From 13-2-20CM-66-19 sp035632655 (GTDB lineage: Bacteria > Pseudomonadota > Gammaproteobacteria > Steroidobacterales > Steroidobacteraceae), in assembly GCA_035632655.1 (NCBI GenBank), contig DASQGK010000146.1:1-64000 (forward strand): a stretch of 64,000 nucleotides of DNA, in the 5' to 3' direction. Below are positions 26,648-36,193 of this stretch, in pieces. The notes beneath the pieces are model-generated. The model had not been told where the DNA came from, did not search any database, and saw nothing but the letters and a program-made list of their open reading frames with translations. The position numbers and the translations under genes were made by a program. How positions within the stretch are numbered: position 1 is the first letter of the stretch; each line of letters opens with the position of its first letter.

Positions 26648-27901
26648 ATGGCTGCGGAACCTGACAAAAGAGCGCTGCTGGGACAGCTGCGGATCGAGCG
26701 CGAGCCGGAGCCGGCCGGCCCCGGGCCGGGGGTGTCCCGTCGCGCCTGGGTCCTCGGCGCGGTCGTGGCAGCGGTCGCGGTTATCGGCGTCGGCGCCTGG
26801 CTTGCGCTCTCTGCCCGCGGCGCGCTGCCGGTGCATACGGCCACCGCGCTCCCGCCCCCCGCTGGCGGTGCCGGGCCCTCGGTGCTGGACGCGACGGGCT
26901 ATGTGACCGCGCGCCGCCAGGCGACCGTGTCCGCGCAAATCACCGGCACCGTCACCCAGGTGCTGTTCGACGAGGGCGATCATGTGCGGGCGGGGCAGGT
27001 GCTGGCGCGGCTCGACGACACCGCGCAGCGGGCGGCAGTCGCGCAGGCGCAGGCGCAACTGCAGTCGGCGCAGGCCGTGCTCACCGAGAACGAGGCGCAG
27101 CTCGCCCAGTACCGGCGCGACGTGAGGCGCGACGAGGATCTCGTCAAGCGCAACCTCGTCTCGCAACAGGCGATGGAACAGGCTGCCACCCAGGTTGACA
27201 CCGGCGCGGCGCAGGTGGCGGCGCAGCGCAAGCAGATCGAGGTGGGGGCGGCCAACGTGCGTGCCGCGCAGGTGCAGCTCGATTACTGTACGGTTCGCGC
27301 CCCCTTCACCGGCGTGATCATCGCCAAGGCGGCGCAGGTGGGTGAGATCGTTTCGCCGTTCTCCGCCGGCGGCGGCTTTACCCGCACCGGTATCGGCACG
27401 CTGGTCGACATGGACTCGCTCGAGATCGAAGTGGACGTGAATGAGGCGTACATCAATCGCGTCGAGCCGGGTCAGCCGGTCGAGTCGGTGCTCAATGCCT
27501 ATCCCGACTGGCGCATTCCTTCCCACGTGATCAATATCATCCCGACCGCCGATCGCTCCAAGGCGACCGTAAAGGTGCGCATCGGCTTCGACGTCAAGGA
27601 TCCCCGCATCGTGCCCGACATGGGGGTGCGTGTGTCGTTCGAGGAGAAAGCGCCGAGCGGAGCGGCGGCCGCGCAGCGGCGGCGCGGCGTGCTGGTCCCC
27701 GCGGCGGCGGTGCGCAAGGACGGCGGCGAGGACGTGGTATTCGTCGTCAAGGACCGCCGGGCGCAGCGACGCGCCGTGACGCCGGGCGGTGTCAGCGGCG
27801 ACTCGCGCGAAGTGCTCGGCGGCCTCAGTGCGGGCGAGACCGTCATCATCGATGCGCCCGCAGGCCTCAAGGACGACGCAGCCGTCACCGAAGTCAGATA
27901 A
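26648..27901 (+). CDS. MacA/HlyD-type periplasmic membrane-fusion protein
   Basis: Adaptor of an ABC export system. 417 residues. One N-terminal membrane anchor (about residues 33-55), then a biotinyl-lipoyl-like half (VSAQITGTVTQVLFDEGDHV), a coiled-coil hairpin (about 115-215, rich in Gln and Ala), the second lipoyl half (CTVRAPFTGVIIAKAAQVGE) and beta-barrel domains. Its stop overlaps the ATPase start (TAATG). No outer-membrane channel gene is adjacent. The cargo is unknown: drug, peptide or lipid are all possible. Confidence 0.87.
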   Translation: MAAEPDKRALLGQLRIEREPEPAGPGPGVSRRAWVLGAVVAAVAVIGVGAWLALSARGALPVHTATALPPPAGGAGPSVLDATGYVTARRQATVSAQITGTVTQVLFDEGDHVRAGQVLARLDDTAQRAAVAQAQAQLQSAQAVLTENEAQLAQYRRDVRRDEDLVKRNLVSQQAMEQAATQVDTGAAQVAAQRKQIEVGAANVRAAQVQLDYCTVRAPFTGVIIAKAAQVGEIVSPFSAGGGFTRTGIGTLVDMDSLEIEVDVNEAYINRVEPGQPVESVLNAYPDWRIPSHVINIIPTADRSKATVKVRIGFDVKDPRIVPDMGVRVSFEEKAPSGAAAAQRRRGVLVPAAAVRKDGGEDVVFVVKDRRAQRRAVTPGGVSGDSREVLGGLSAGETVIIDAPAGLKDDAAVTEVR

Positions 27902-28605
27902 TGAGCGAGAGGAATTCTATGTCAGAACCCATGGTCGAGGTTCGCAACGTCACCAAGGTCTATGAGCGCGGCAAGCAGCAGATCGAGGTCCTGCACGGCC
28001 TCACGCTCGAGATTCCCAGAGGCGACTTCGTGGCGCTCATGGGGCCTTCCGGTTCCGGCAAGACCACGCTGCTCAATCTCATCGGCGGCCTCGACAAGCC
28101 GACTTCGGGCGAGGTGCGCGTCGGCGGAGTGCGTATCGATGAGCTCGGCAGCGGCGCGCTGGCGCGCTGGCGGGCCCACAACGTAGGCTTCGTGTTTCAG
28201 TTCTACAATCTCATGCCGGTGCTCTCTGCGGAGGGCAATGTAGAGCTGCCGCTGCTGCTCACCAGGCTGTCGGCGGCGCAGCGGCGCAAGAACGTGGCGG
28301 TGGCGCTGGAGGTGGTGGGCCTGGCCGATCGCGCCAAGCACAAGCCGCGCGAGCTCTCCGGCGGCCAGGAGCAGCGGGTGGCGATCGCGCGCGCTCTGGT
28401 GTCGGACCCGCAGCTGCTGGTGTGCGATGAGCCGACCGGAGATCTCGACCGCAAGACCGCCGACGAGATCCTCGGCCTGCTGCAGGTGCTCAATCGCGAG
28501 CACAAGAAGACCATCGTGATCGTCACCCACGACCCCAAGGCCGCCGAATTCGCCAGCCGCACGCTGCACCTCGAGAAAGGGCAGCTGCTCGAGCAAGCTG
28601 CATGA
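27901..28605 (+). CDS. ABC transporter ATPase, MacB/LolD type
   Basis: ATPase for the exporter. 234 residues; a second ATG at 27919 is an alternative start. Walker A GPSGSGKTTLLNLIGGLD, Q-loop FVFQFYNLMPVLSA, signature LSGGQEQRVAIARAL, Walker B LLVCDEPTGDLD and switch His IVTHD. The signature region and overall length match the LolD/MacB group. It overlaps the permease start by ATGA. Confidence 0.9.
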   Translation: MSERNSMSEPMVEVRNVTKVYERGKQQIEVLHGLTLEIPRGDFVALMGPSGSGKTTLLNLIGGLDKPTSGEVRVGGVRIDELGSGALARWRAHNVGFVFQFYNLMPVLSAEGNVELPLLLTRLSAAQRRKNVAVALEVVGLADRAKHKPRELSGGQEQRVAIARALVSDPQLLVCDEPTGDLDRKTADEILGLLQVLNREHKKTIVIVTHDPKAAEFASRTLHLEKGQLLEQAA

Positions 28606-29762
28606 CCCGTACCGGTTTCGTGATTGCCAACCTGTTCCGCAGGCGCACCCGTACGATCCTGACGCTGCTGTCGGTGATCATGGCGTTCCTGCTGTTCGGA
28701 CTGCTGCAGTCGGTCAATTCGATTTTCAGCTCGGGGGCCGACTTCGTCGGCGCGACGCGGCTCTTCGTGCAGGCGCGGGTGTCCTTCACCACCTCGCTCC
28801 CCGTGAGCATGGTGCCGAAGCTCGAGGCCATCCCCGGCGTCGCGCGTGTCGCCTACCAGCAGTGGTTCGGCGGCGTGTGGCAGACCAATACGCCGCTCAT
28901 CATGTTTACGCTCGATCCGCAGCGTTATCACGATGTCTACCCCGAGTGGGTGATGCCGGATGCGCAGTGGCAGGCGTTCGCGCACACCCGCACCGGGCTG
29001 ATCGTCGGCCGCCAGCTCGCCAAGCAGTACGGGTGGAAGATCGGCCAGAAGATCCCGATTTCCTCCAACATCTGGCCGCAGAAGAACGGCAGCAAGGCCT
29101 GGCAGTTCGATCTCGTCGGCATCTTCGATGGCAAGGACGAGGACTGGCAGAAGCGCACCAACCTCGCCTTCATCCAGAGCGACTACTTCGACGAGGCCAA
29201 CCAGTTCGGCATCAAGGGACGAACCAATTTCTTCATCCTCAAGCTCGCGCCGGGAGCCAACGCCGAGGCGATCAGCAAGACGGTCGATGCCATGTTCGAG
29301 AATTCTCCGGACGAGACCAAGACGCAGACGGAGAAGGAGTTCAACATGAGCTTCGTCAAGCAGATCGGCGACATCGGGCTGATCGTGCGCTGGATCCTGT
29401 TCGCGGTGTTCTTCACGCTGCTGCTGGTTGTCGGTAATACCATGGCGCAGAGCGTGCGCGAGCGCATTCCGGAGCTCGCGGTGCTCAAGACCCTCGGCTT
29501 CTCCGATGGCAGCGTGCTCGGCTTCGTGCTCGCCGAGGCCTTCGCGCTGGTGCTGTGCGGGGGCCTGGTCGGGATGGTGCTGGCCTCGCTCGCCGGGGCG
29601 ATGGTGGAGAAGGGCACCGGCGGCCAATTCCTGCTGTCGCTCACGGGCTGGGTGTGGTCCCTGGGCATCGTGGCGATCGTGCTGATGAGCCTGGCGGTGG
29701 GGCTGCTGCCGGCGCTGCGCGCCCGTCGCCTGAAGATCGTCGACGCGCTGGCCGGACGCTGA
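28602..29762 (+). CDS. FtsX/MacB-type ABC permease (first)
   Basis: 386 residues with the four-membrane-segment FtsX layout: one N-terminal segment (residues about 18-38), a large periplasmic domain (about 45-260), then three C-terminal segments. RERIPELAVLKTLGFSDGSVLGFVLAEA is the conserved coupling region of this family. It is followed 12 bases later by a second, different permease, so the transporter is probably a heterodimer. Confidence 0.88.
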   Translation: MTRTGFVIANLFRRRTRTILTLLSVIMAFLLFGLLQSVNSIFSSGADFVGATRLFVQARVSFTTSLPVSMVPKLEAIPGVARVAYQQWFGGVWQTNTPLIMFTLDPQRYHDVYPEWVMPDAQWQAFAHTRTGLIVGRQLAKQYGWKIGQKIPISSNIWPQKNGSKAWQFDLVGIFDGKDEDWQKRTNLAFIQSDYFDEANQFGIKGRTNFFILKLAPGANAEAISKTVDAMFENSPDETKTQTEKEFNMSFVKQIGDIGLIVRWILFAVFFTLLLVVGNTMAQSVRERIPELAVLKTLGFSDGSVLGFVLAEAFALVLCGGLVGMVLASLAGAMVEKGTGGQFLLSLTGWVWSLGIVAIVLMSLAVGLLPALRARRLKIVDALAGR

Positions 29763-29774
29763 GGGGGAGAGATC

Positions 29775-30953
29775 GTGTTGCGACAGGCTCTCGCCATAAC
29801 AGGGATCAGCATCCGCAGCGTGCCCGAGCGCTGGGCGCCCTCGCTGGTCATCGTGGTCGGACTCGCGGGCGTGGTGGCGGTGTTCACCGCGCTGCTGGCG
29901 ATGGCGGCCGGCTTCGAGAGCACGCTCAAGGCGACCGGGCGCAGCGATGCCGTCGTGATTCTGCGCGGCGGCTCGGATGCCGAGCTCAACTCCGCCTTCG
30001 ACCGCGAGTCGACCGACATCATCAAGCAGGAGCCGGGTATCCGCCCCGACGCCGACGGTAAGCCACTCGCCTCCGCGGAGCTGATGGTGATCGCCGAGCT
30101 GGTGCGCCGCGAGGACGTCAGGAGCGGGGCCAACATCACGCTGCGCGGCGTCGAGCCGGCCGCCTTCGTGCTGCGGCCGCATCTCACGATCATCAAGGGC
30201 CGCAATTTCACCCCGGGCCTGCGCGAGCTGATCGTCGGGCGCGGCGTGCTGGCGCAATTCCAGGGCGCCGACATCGGCCAGACGGTGCGCATGCGCGGCT
30301 CGGAGTGGCACGTGGTCGGCGAGTTCGACAGCGGCGACTCGCATAACAGCGAAATGTGGACCGACATCAATGTCGCACGCTCGACTTTCGGGCGCTCCGG
30401 ATCGAGCTCCGTGCTGGCGGCGCTCGACGGTCGGGATGGGCTGGCGCGCCTCAAGAGCGCGGTCGCTGCGGATCCGCGCCTGTCGCTCGACGTGCTGGTC
30501 GAGCGGGACTATTTCAGCAGTCAGACCCGGCAGTTTCGCCGCACCATCGGCGTGCTGGCGAGTGTCGTGACCGTCATCATGGGACTGGGCGCGATATTCG
30601 CCGCGCTCAACAGCATGTACGCAGCGGTGGCGGCGCGCGGCAAGGAGATCGCCACACTGCGGGCGCTCGGCTTCGGCGGTCTGCCGGTGGTCGTGTCCGT
30701 GATGATCGAGGCTCTGCTGCTGGCTCTCGCCGGGGCCGTGCTCGGCGCGCTGATCGCCTACGTGCTCTTCAACAACCTCTCGGTATCCACCCTGGGACAG
30801 AATTTCACCCAGGTGGTCTTCAGCTTCAAGGTAACACCGGAGCTCGTGGTACGCGGACTGGTGATCGCAGTGGTCATCGGCATGGTGGGCGGCTTCCTGC
30901 CCGCACTGCGGGCGGCGCGGCTGCCGGTGACGGTGAGCCTGCGCGAGCAGTAG
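29775..30953 (+). CDS. FtsX/MacB-type ABC permease (second)
   Basis: 392 residues, GTG start. Same layout as its neighbour: an N-terminal segment near residues 20-45, a periplasmic domain to about 265, and three C-terminal segments. The coupling motif AARGKEIATLRALGFGGLPVVVSVMIEA is present. A purine-rich GGGGGAGAG stretch before the start is a likely ribosome site. It converges with the aldolase-like gene. Confidence 0.88.
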   Translation: MLRQALAITGISIRSVPERWAPSLVIVVGLAGVVAVFTALLAMAAGFESTLKATGRSDAVVILRGGSDAELNSAFDRESTDIIKQEPGIRPDADGKPLASAELMVIAELVRREDVRSGANITLRGVEPAAFVLRPHLTIIKGRNFTPGLRELIVGRGVLAQFQGADIGQTVRMRGSEWHVVGEFDSGDSHNSEMWTDINVARSTFGRSGSSSVLAALDGRDGLARLKSAVAADPRLSLDVLVERDYFSSQTRQFRRTIGVLASVVTVIMGLGAIFAALNSMYAAVAARGKEIATLRALGFGGLPVVVSVMIEALLLALAGAVLGALIAYVLFNNLSVSTLGQNFTQVVFSFKVTPELVVRGLVIAVVIGMVGGFLPALRAARLPVTVSLREQ

Positions 30954-30965
30954 ACGCGGGCGCGG

Positions 30966-31979
30966 TCAAAGGCGCGCGAGCGCCGCGCACAGCGCGGCTA
31001 CGTCCGCTTCGCGCTGATCCCAGGAGACCACGAAGCGCGCCTCGCCGGCGCCCGGTGCTCCCCAGTCGTAGAATTCGAAGCCCGCGGCGCGCAGAGTCTC
31101 GCGGCGCGTTTCTCCGAGCCCCAGGAATATCTCGTTGGCCTCGACCGGATGCAGCAGCGCCGCGCCGGCTGCCGCACCGATGCGCGCGGCCAGGCGGTTG
31201 CTGCGCTCGGCGTTGCGCTTCCACAGGCCCGATTCCACGTAGGCGAGCAGCTGGGCGGCCACATAACGCGATTTCGACAGCAGGTGTCCGGCGCGCTTGC
31301 GACGCAGCTCGAAATCGCGCACCAGCGCGCCGTCGAAGAACACCACCGCCTCGGCGGTGAGCGCGCCGTTCTTGGTGGCGCCGAAGGAGAGCACGTCCAC
31401 TCCGGCACGCCAGGTCACCTCGGCGGGATGGCAGCCGAGGAAGGCGAGGGCATTGGCGAAACGCGCGCCGTCCATGTGGACCTTGAGTCCCCGTGCGTGC
31501 GCCAGGCCGGCGAGCTGCGCGACCTCGTCGGGTCGATAGCTGGTGCCGAGCTCGGTGGCCTGTGTCAGCGAGAGCGCCGCCGCCTGCACGCTGTGCACGT
31601 GACGGGGGTGCGCCTCGAGCGCGGCGGCGACGGTCGCCGCGTCGAGCTTGCCGTGCGCGCCGGGGAGCAGCTGCAGCTGCGCGCCGCCGGAGAAAAAACC
31701 GGGCGCACCGCATTCATCCACCGCGATGTGGGCCTCGTGGTGCGCGAAGATCGCCCCGTAAGGCGGGCTCAGGGTGGCGAGCGCCAGCGAGTTGGCGGCG
31801 GTGCCCGTGGTCACCGCAAAGGCGCGCACCTGCGTGCCGAAGTGCTCGCTGAGCGCGCCATCCAGGCGCAGCGTCCACTCGTCATCGCCGTAGGCGCGCG
31901 CCAGCCCGTGATTGGCCTGCTCGATGGCCGCGAGAATCTCCGGGCAGGCGGTTGCGGTGTTATCGCTGAAGAATCGCAA
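30966..31979 (-). CDS. Low-specificity L-threonine aldolase family protein
   Basis: PLP fold-type I enzyme that probably cleaves L-threonine or allo-threonine to glycine and acetaldehyde. 337 residues, TTG start. Family marks are FFSDNTATACPEILAAI, TGTAANSLAL, GLKVHMDGARFANAL with the PLP Asp, and the PLP lysine in SFGATKNGALTAEAV. It lies 27 bases after the ABC-2 permease on the same strand and may be co-transcribed. Side activities on beta-hydroxy amino acids are common in the family. Confidence 0.85.
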   Translation of the reverse strand: MRFFSDNTATACPEILAAIEQANHGLARAYGDDEWTLRLDGALSEHFGTQVRAFAVTTGTAANSLALATLSPPYGAIFAHHEAHIAVDECGAPGFFSGGAQLQLLPGAHGKLDAATVAAALEAHPRHVHSVQAAALSLTQATELGTSYRPDEVAQLAGLAHARGLKVHMDGARFANALAFLGCHPAEVTWRAGVDVLSFGATKNGALTAEAVVFFDGALVRDFELRRKRAGHLLSKSRYVAAQLLAYVESGLWKRNAERSNRLAARIGAAAGAALLHPVEANEIFLGLGETRRETLRAAGFEFYDWGAPGAGEARFVVSWDQREADVAALCAALARL

Positions 31980-32006
31980 GGGGCGCAGCTCCTCGTCACG
32001 CAGCTC

Positions 32007-33014
32007 TCAATCGATGCGCCAGCGGAAGGACCAGGCGCCGAATGCCAGGAACACGAGCGTCGTGACCGCAAGATACAACAGGTTGGGGGCGATCTGCGCG
32101 AGGCCGGCGCCGTCCAGCATCACGGCGCGGGCCGCATCGAGCAGGTGGGTGAGGGGGAAAATGTGCGCGACCCACTGCACCCAGCGGGGCGAGCCCTCGA
32201 GGGAGAACCAGATGCCCGATAGCAGCATCATGGGCCAGGTGAGGACATTGAGGAGCCCGGCGACCAGCTCATCGCTGGAGAAGCGCGCCGCGATCGTGAG
32301 GCCGAGGGCGATCATCGACAGCGCGCCGAGCACGGCGAGCAGCGCCAGCAGCAGCGGATTGCCGGCAGAGTGGAAGCCGATGACGGCACCGATCCCGAGG
32401 TACAGCACCAGCGTCACGAACACGATCAGGCTGAGGCGCGAGAGCACCTGGGCGCTCAGGAACTCGAAGGCAGTCAGGGGAGTGGCGTGCAGCCGCTTGA
32501 GAAAGCCGCTCTTGCGATAGCGCAGCACCACGTAGCCCACGCCGAACAGGCAGCTGAACATCATGTTCATGCCGAGGATGCCCGGAAACAGCCAGTCGAC
32601 GTAGCGCACGGCCTTGCCGGTGACGGGCTGGCGGCGTGCGCCGGGCTCGGCGGCGAGCAGCAGCCGCTCGACGACGTAGCCCTTGGGCGAGTCGGTGTTG
32701 ACCCAGTAACGGGTGCCGGGCGCGAAGTCGACCAGCAGGTCGACCTGCTGATGGGTGAGCTTGCGCAGCGCCTCGCTCTCGCCGGCGAGCGGCACGAACT
32801 GCACGTAGCGCTCGGCGAGGAAGGGGTGCGCGTGCGCGTCGGCGGCCGGCCCGAGCACCGCAACCTTGAACAGCGGGCGCGGCGGGCCCCCGAAGACGAA
32901 GCCCATGCCGATCACCAGCATCACCGGCAGCAGCAGCGTGAAAATGAGCGTGCCGCGATCGCGCAGGAACTCGAGGTTGCGCGCATGGAATACCGACAGC
33001 AGCCTGGCGATCAC
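32007..33014 (-). CDS. ABC-2 type transporter permease
   Basis: 335 residues, GTG start overlapping the end of the ATPase gene. The layout is one N-terminal membrane segment (about 20-42, FTLLLPVMLVIGMGFVF), an extracytoplasmic stretch to about 140, and five or so segments after residue 145. The terminal region WMLLSGIWFSLEGSPRWVQW then HIFPLTHLLDAARAVMLDG matches the ABC-2 (DrrB/NodJ-like) family. The substrate is unknown. Confidence 0.87.
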   Translation of the reverse strand: MIARLLSVFHARNLEFLRDRGTLIFTLLLPVMLVIGMGFVFGGPPRPLFKVAVLGPAADAHAHPFLAERYVQFVPLAGESEALRKLTHQQVDLLVDFAPGTRYWVNTDSPKGYVVERLLLAAEPGARRQPVTGKAVRYVDWLFPGILGMNMMFSCLFGVGYVVLRYRKSGFLKRLHATPLTAFEFLSAQVLSRLSLIVFVTLVLYLGIGAVIGFHSAGNPLLLALLAVLGALSMIALGLTIAARFSSDELVAGLLNVLTWPMMLLSGIWFSLEGSPRWVQWVAHIFPLTHLLDAARAVMLDGAGLAQIAPNLLYLAVTTLVFLAFGAWSFRWRID

Positions 33015-33898
33015 GGGCGCAGCTCCTTGCCGGTGAGCTCGAGGAACAGATCCTCGAGGTTGGGCGGCCGGATGCGCAGATTGGTGAGCGGGACGTGCGC
33101 CGCCAGCAGCGAGCGCAGCGTGCCCTCCAGGTCGTGGGTAGTGATCTCGACCCGATCGCTGGTGTCGAAGATCTTGAGAGGCAGTGCGCGCGCCGAGTCG
33201 GGGAATTCCTGGCGCGGGAGCTCCAGCAGCACCTCGGCGAAGTGCTCGCTCAGCAGCCGGCGCGGCGGACCCTGGGCGATGATGCGCCCGCGGTCCATGA
33301 TGGCGATCTCATCGCACAGCAGCTCGGCCTCCTCCATGTAGTGAGTGGTGAGGATGATCGTCTTGCGGCGCGCCTTGATGGACTGGACCAGCTCCCAGAA
33401 ATTGCGGCGCGCCTGCGGATCGAGGCCGGTGGTGGGCTCGTCGAGAAACAGCACCGCCGGATCGTTGACCAGGGCGATGCCGAGCAGCAGCCGCTGCTGC
33501 TGGCCGCCGGAGAGTTTGCGCGCCTCGCGGGCGGCGAGCTTCTCCAGCGCGCAGATGCGCAGCACCTCATCGACCTCGAGGCCGTGCGCGTACAGCCCGC
33601 GAAACAGCGCCACGCACTGACGTACCGTCAGGAAGTCCTGCAGCGCGGTCTTCTGAAAGAGGATTCCCGCCTCCTCGCGAAAGCGCGCGCCGAGGGGCTC
33701 GCCGCGATAGCGCACCTCGCCCGCAGTCGGCGGAAGGATCCCTTCCATGACCTCGACCGTGGTGGTCTTGCCCGCACCGTTGGGGCCCAGCAGCCCGAAA
33801 CAGACGCCCTCGGGGACGCTGAAGCTGACGCCGTCGACGGCAGTCGTCGCCGGGTAGCGTTTGATCAGATCGCGGACTTCGAGGAGGTCGGTGCTCAC
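33011..33898 (-). CDS. ABC-2 exporter ATP-binding protein
   Basis: 295 residues from GTG 33898. Walker A GPNGAGKTTTVEVMEG, signature LSGGQQQRLLLGIAL, Walker B VLFLDEPTTGLDPQARR and switch His LTTHYMEE. The C-terminal extension (residues about 215-295) ends PPNLEDLFLELTGKEL, usual for this family. The frame stays open upstream across kynA on the other strand, but that extension has no similarity and was rejected. Divergent from kynA. Confidence 0.88.
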   Translation of the reverse strand: MSTDLLEVRDLIKRYPATTAVDGVSFSVPEGVCFGLLGPNGAGKTTTVEVMEGILPPTAGEVRYRGEPLGARFREEAGILFQKTALQDFLTVRQCVALFRGLYAHGLEVDEVLRICALEKLAAREARKLSGGQQQRLLLGIALVNDPAVLFLDEPTTGLDPQARRNFWELVQSIKARRKTIILTTHYMEEAELLCDEIAIMDRGRIIAQGPPRRLLSEHFAEVLLELPRQEFPDSARALPLKIFDTSDRVEITTHDLEGTLRSLLAAHVPLTNLRIRPPNLEDLFLELTGKELRP

Positions 33899-33968
33899 GG
33901 TGCGGGGCGGCAAAGCTGTCGGACTGGCGCGCGATCCTAGCGGATTCGGGGCGGGGGCGCCTGCAGCC

Positions 33969-33996
33969 TTGCCGGGCGGTACGTGCCGTGTACCAT
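33969..33996 (+). promoter_or_regulatory. Putative promoter of kynA
   Basis: TTGCCG (33969-33974) and TACCAT (33991-33996), spaced 16 bases. The -10 ends 7 bases before the kynA ATG at 34004, and no Shine-Dalgarno sequence lies between, so a leaderless transcript is likely. Confidence 0.45.
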
Positions 33997-34003
33997 CAGC
34001 CGC

Positions 34004-34861
34004 ATGAGCACACGAAAATATGATAAGTCCGAGCGCGTCGAGCTCGCGGACGAGGCGGTGCACTGGGACCTCGGCAGCTCGCTCTCCTACGGACAGTACC
34101 TGCAGCTGGAGAAGCTGCTCGATGCCCAGCATCCGCTCACGGGCGAGCACAACGAGATGCTGTTCGTCATCGTGCACCAGGTGTCGGAGCTGTGGATGCG
34201 GCTGATGCTGCACGAGCTGACCGCGGCGATGGCGTGCGTGCGCCGCGACGACCTGGATCCGGCGCTCAAGATGCTGGCGCGCATCTCGCGCTCGCAGAAC
34301 CAGCTGATCGCCGTCTGGGACGTGCTCTCGACCATGACGCCGTTCGAGTACACCGCCTTTCGCAATGCCCTGGGACGCTCCTCGGGGTTCCAGTCGGTGC
34401 AGTACCGGCTGCTGGAATTCCTGTTCGGCAACAAGAATGCCGATATGACGGCGGTCCACCAGCGCGACCCGCAGGCCTTCGCACTGCTCGAGCGCGCGCT
34501 GGCCGAGCCGTCGCTCTACGACGAGGTGCTGCGCCTGCTCAACCGCCGCGGCTACGAGGTTCCGCAGGAATATCTGTCACGGGACTTCCGCGAGCCCTAC
34601 GTTGCCAGCAAGCAGGTCGCGGGCGCCTGGCTCGGGGTTTATCACAACACCGACAAGGACTGGGACCTGTATGAGCTCGCCGAGCGGCTGGTGGACCTCG
34701 ATCATAATTTCCAGCTGTGGCGCTGCCACCATCTCAAGACGGTGGAGCGCATCATCGGCTACAAGGCCGGCACCGGCGGGACCGGCGGCGTGTCCTATCT
34801 CGCCAAGGCTCTCGAGCTCAAGTTCTTCCCCGAGCTGTGGCAGATCCGGACCTCGATGTAG
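34004..34861 (+). CDS. kynA: Tryptophan 2,3-dioxygenase
   Basis: Heme dioxygenase that opens the indole ring of tryptophan to N-formylkynurenine. 285 residues. Family marks are YGQYLQLEKLLDAQHP, HNEMLFVIVHQVSELW (the active-site His is the one in EHNEM), FQSVQYRLLEFLFG, the proximal heme-His region FQLWRCHHLKTVERIIG and the substrate loop GTGGTGGVSYL. An in-frame ATG 21 bases upstream is less likely. The other kynurenine genes are not in this window. Confidence 0.95.
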   Translation: MSTRKYDKSERVELADEAVHWDLGSSLSYGQYLQLEKLLDAQHPLTGEHNEMLFVIVHQVSELWMRLMLHELTAAMACVRRDDLDPALKMLARISRSQNQLIAVWDVLSTMTPFEYTAFRNALGRSSGFQSVQYRLLEFLFGNKNADMTAVHQRDPQAFALLERALAEPSLYDEVLRLLNRRGYEVPQEYLSRDFREPYVASKQVAGAWLGVYHNTDKDWDLYELAERLVDLDHNFQLWRCHHLKTVERIIGYKAGTGGTGGVSYLAKALELKFFPELWQIRTSM

Positions 34862-34870
34862 CCGCTTGCT

Positions 34871-35593
34871 CTACAGCGCCCCCACTGTCGTCGGCGAGCC
34901 GCGGTAGTCGGCCGGGAACAGGGTCTGGAGGTTGCGGATCTTCGGCAGGTCATTGACCACGATGTACGCAGCGTCGGGGTTCTTCAGGTAATAGTCCTGG
35001 TGATAGGACTCGGCGCGGTAGAACCCTTTGAGCGGCTCGAGCGCAGTCACGATGGGCTGCCGGAACGCGTGCTGCTGCGTGAGCTGCGTGATGTAGCTCT
35101 CGGCGATGTGGTGCTGGGTGTCGTCCGCGTAGAAGATCACCGAGCGGTACTGCGTGCCCGTATCGGGACCCTGCCGGTTGAGCTCGGTGGGATCGTGGGC
35201 GACCGAGAAGTAGATCCGCAGCAGCTCCCCGTAGCTCAGCTGGTCCGGATCGAAGGTAACCTGTACCGACTCGGCGTGCCCGGTGCTGCCGGTCTCGACG
35301 TCCTGGTAGTCGGCGGTGCGGCGCGAGCCGCCGGAGTAGCCGGCCAGCACCCCGCGGACACCGCGTACGTGCTCGAATACCGCCTGCATGCCCCAGAAAC
35401 AACCGCCGCCGAATACCGCGGTCTGCGGGCGGCCCGCCTGTTTGGGGTTGTCGACTGTGGGGGCGGGCAGTGCGACGGGGGGCGCATCGGCCGGCGCCGG
35501 CAGGCACGCGGAGAGGGCGGCGACGAGCGCCAGTACGAGGAGGGCGCGGCGCCGCAGCGAGCCGGCGAACACCCAGGTGCTTCGGTAATTCAT
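34871..35593 (-). CDS. msrA: Peptide methionine-S-sulfoxide reductase MsrA (exported lipoprotein-like)
   Basis: Repairs S-methionine sulfoxide. 240 residues. The N-terminus has Arg residues, a hydrophobic core and the lipobox-like LSAC with Cys30, so it is probably tethered outside the cytoplasm. Catalytic Cys is in AVFGGGCFWGMQAVFEHV; YSGGSRRTADYQDVETGSTGHAE follows and YHQDYYLKN lies near the end. Four bases downstream of msrB and last in a dipZ-msrB-msrA operon. Confidence 0.92.
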   Translation of the reverse strand: MNYRSTWVFAGSLRRRALLVLALVAALSACLPAPADAPPVALPAPTVDNPKQAGRPQTAVFGGGCFWGMQAVFEHVRGVRGVLAGYSGGSRRTADYQDVETGSTGHAESVQVTFDPDQLSYGELLRIYFSVAHDPTELNRQGPDTGTQYRSVIFYADDTQHHIAESYITQLTQQHAFRQPIVTALEPLKGFYRAESYHQDYYLKNPDAAYIVVNDLPKIRNLQTLFPADYRGSPTTVGAL

Positions 35594-35597
35594 GGCA

Positions 35598-36173
35598 TCA
35601 GGCTCGCGGAAGGAAGTTGAGGGCTACGGAGTTCATGCAATAGCGCAGGCCGGTGGGGCGAGGTCCGTCATCGAACACGTGACCGAGGTGCGCGTCGCAG
35701 CGTTTGCACGCCACCGCGGTGCGCCGCAGACCAAGAGTGGTGTCGCCGCGTTCCACTACGTTGTAGTGCGAGATCGGCCGCCAGAAGCTGGGCCAGCCCG
35801 TGCCCGAATCGAACTTGGTGCGCGAATCGAACAGCATCGTGCCGCAACAGATGCAGGCGTACAGGCCATCCGCATGGTTACCGTCATAAGCGCCGCTGAA
35901 AGCGCGCTCAGTCGCCTCGTGGCGCGTCACCTCGTAGGCCAGCTGCGACAACTGCTGTCGCCACTCCGTGTCGGTCTTGACGATCCGCCGGACGCTCGCC
36001 GTTCCCTTGCTGCGACCGTCAGGTCCGAAGGCCTCGATGGTCACGCCGTCGGTGCCGGCTGTAGCGGCCGTCGTGGCTGCCGCGAGGCGCGCATGAATCG
36101 CGGCCACGCCGAGGGCGAGGCCGCAGCCGAGCAGTTCGCGCCTCGAGACACTGATGGGGCGGGGATGATGCAT
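35598..36173 (-). CDS. msrB: Peptide methionine-R-sulfoxide reductase MsrB (Tat-exported)
   Basis: Repairs R-methionine sulfoxide, complementing MsrA. 191 residues. The N-terminus SRRELLGCGLALGVAA is a twin-arginine (Tat) signal. The zinc site is formed by CICC and CKRC. The substrate region is FDSGTGWPSFW, and the catalytic Cys is in LRYCMNSVAL. It lies 20 bases after dipZ. The periplasmic location fits DipZ supplying reducing power across the membrane. Confidence 0.93.
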   Translation of the reverse strand: MHHPRPISVSRRELLGCGLALGVAAIHARLAAATTAATAGTDGVTIEAFGPDGRSKGTASVRRIVKTDTEWRQQLSQLAYEVTRHEATERAFSGAYDGNHADGLYACICCGTMLFDSRTKFDSGTGWPSFWRPISHYNVVERGDTTLGLRRTAVACKRCDAHLGHVFDDGPRPTGLRYCMNSVALNFLPRA

Positions 36174-36193
36174 GGCTAGTCTCCGTTAGCCCT

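Noticed and set aside
33899..34459. Upstream extension of the ABC-2 ATPase frame
   Set aside because: It lies antisense to kynA and has no ABC similarity; the protein starts naturally at GTG 33898.
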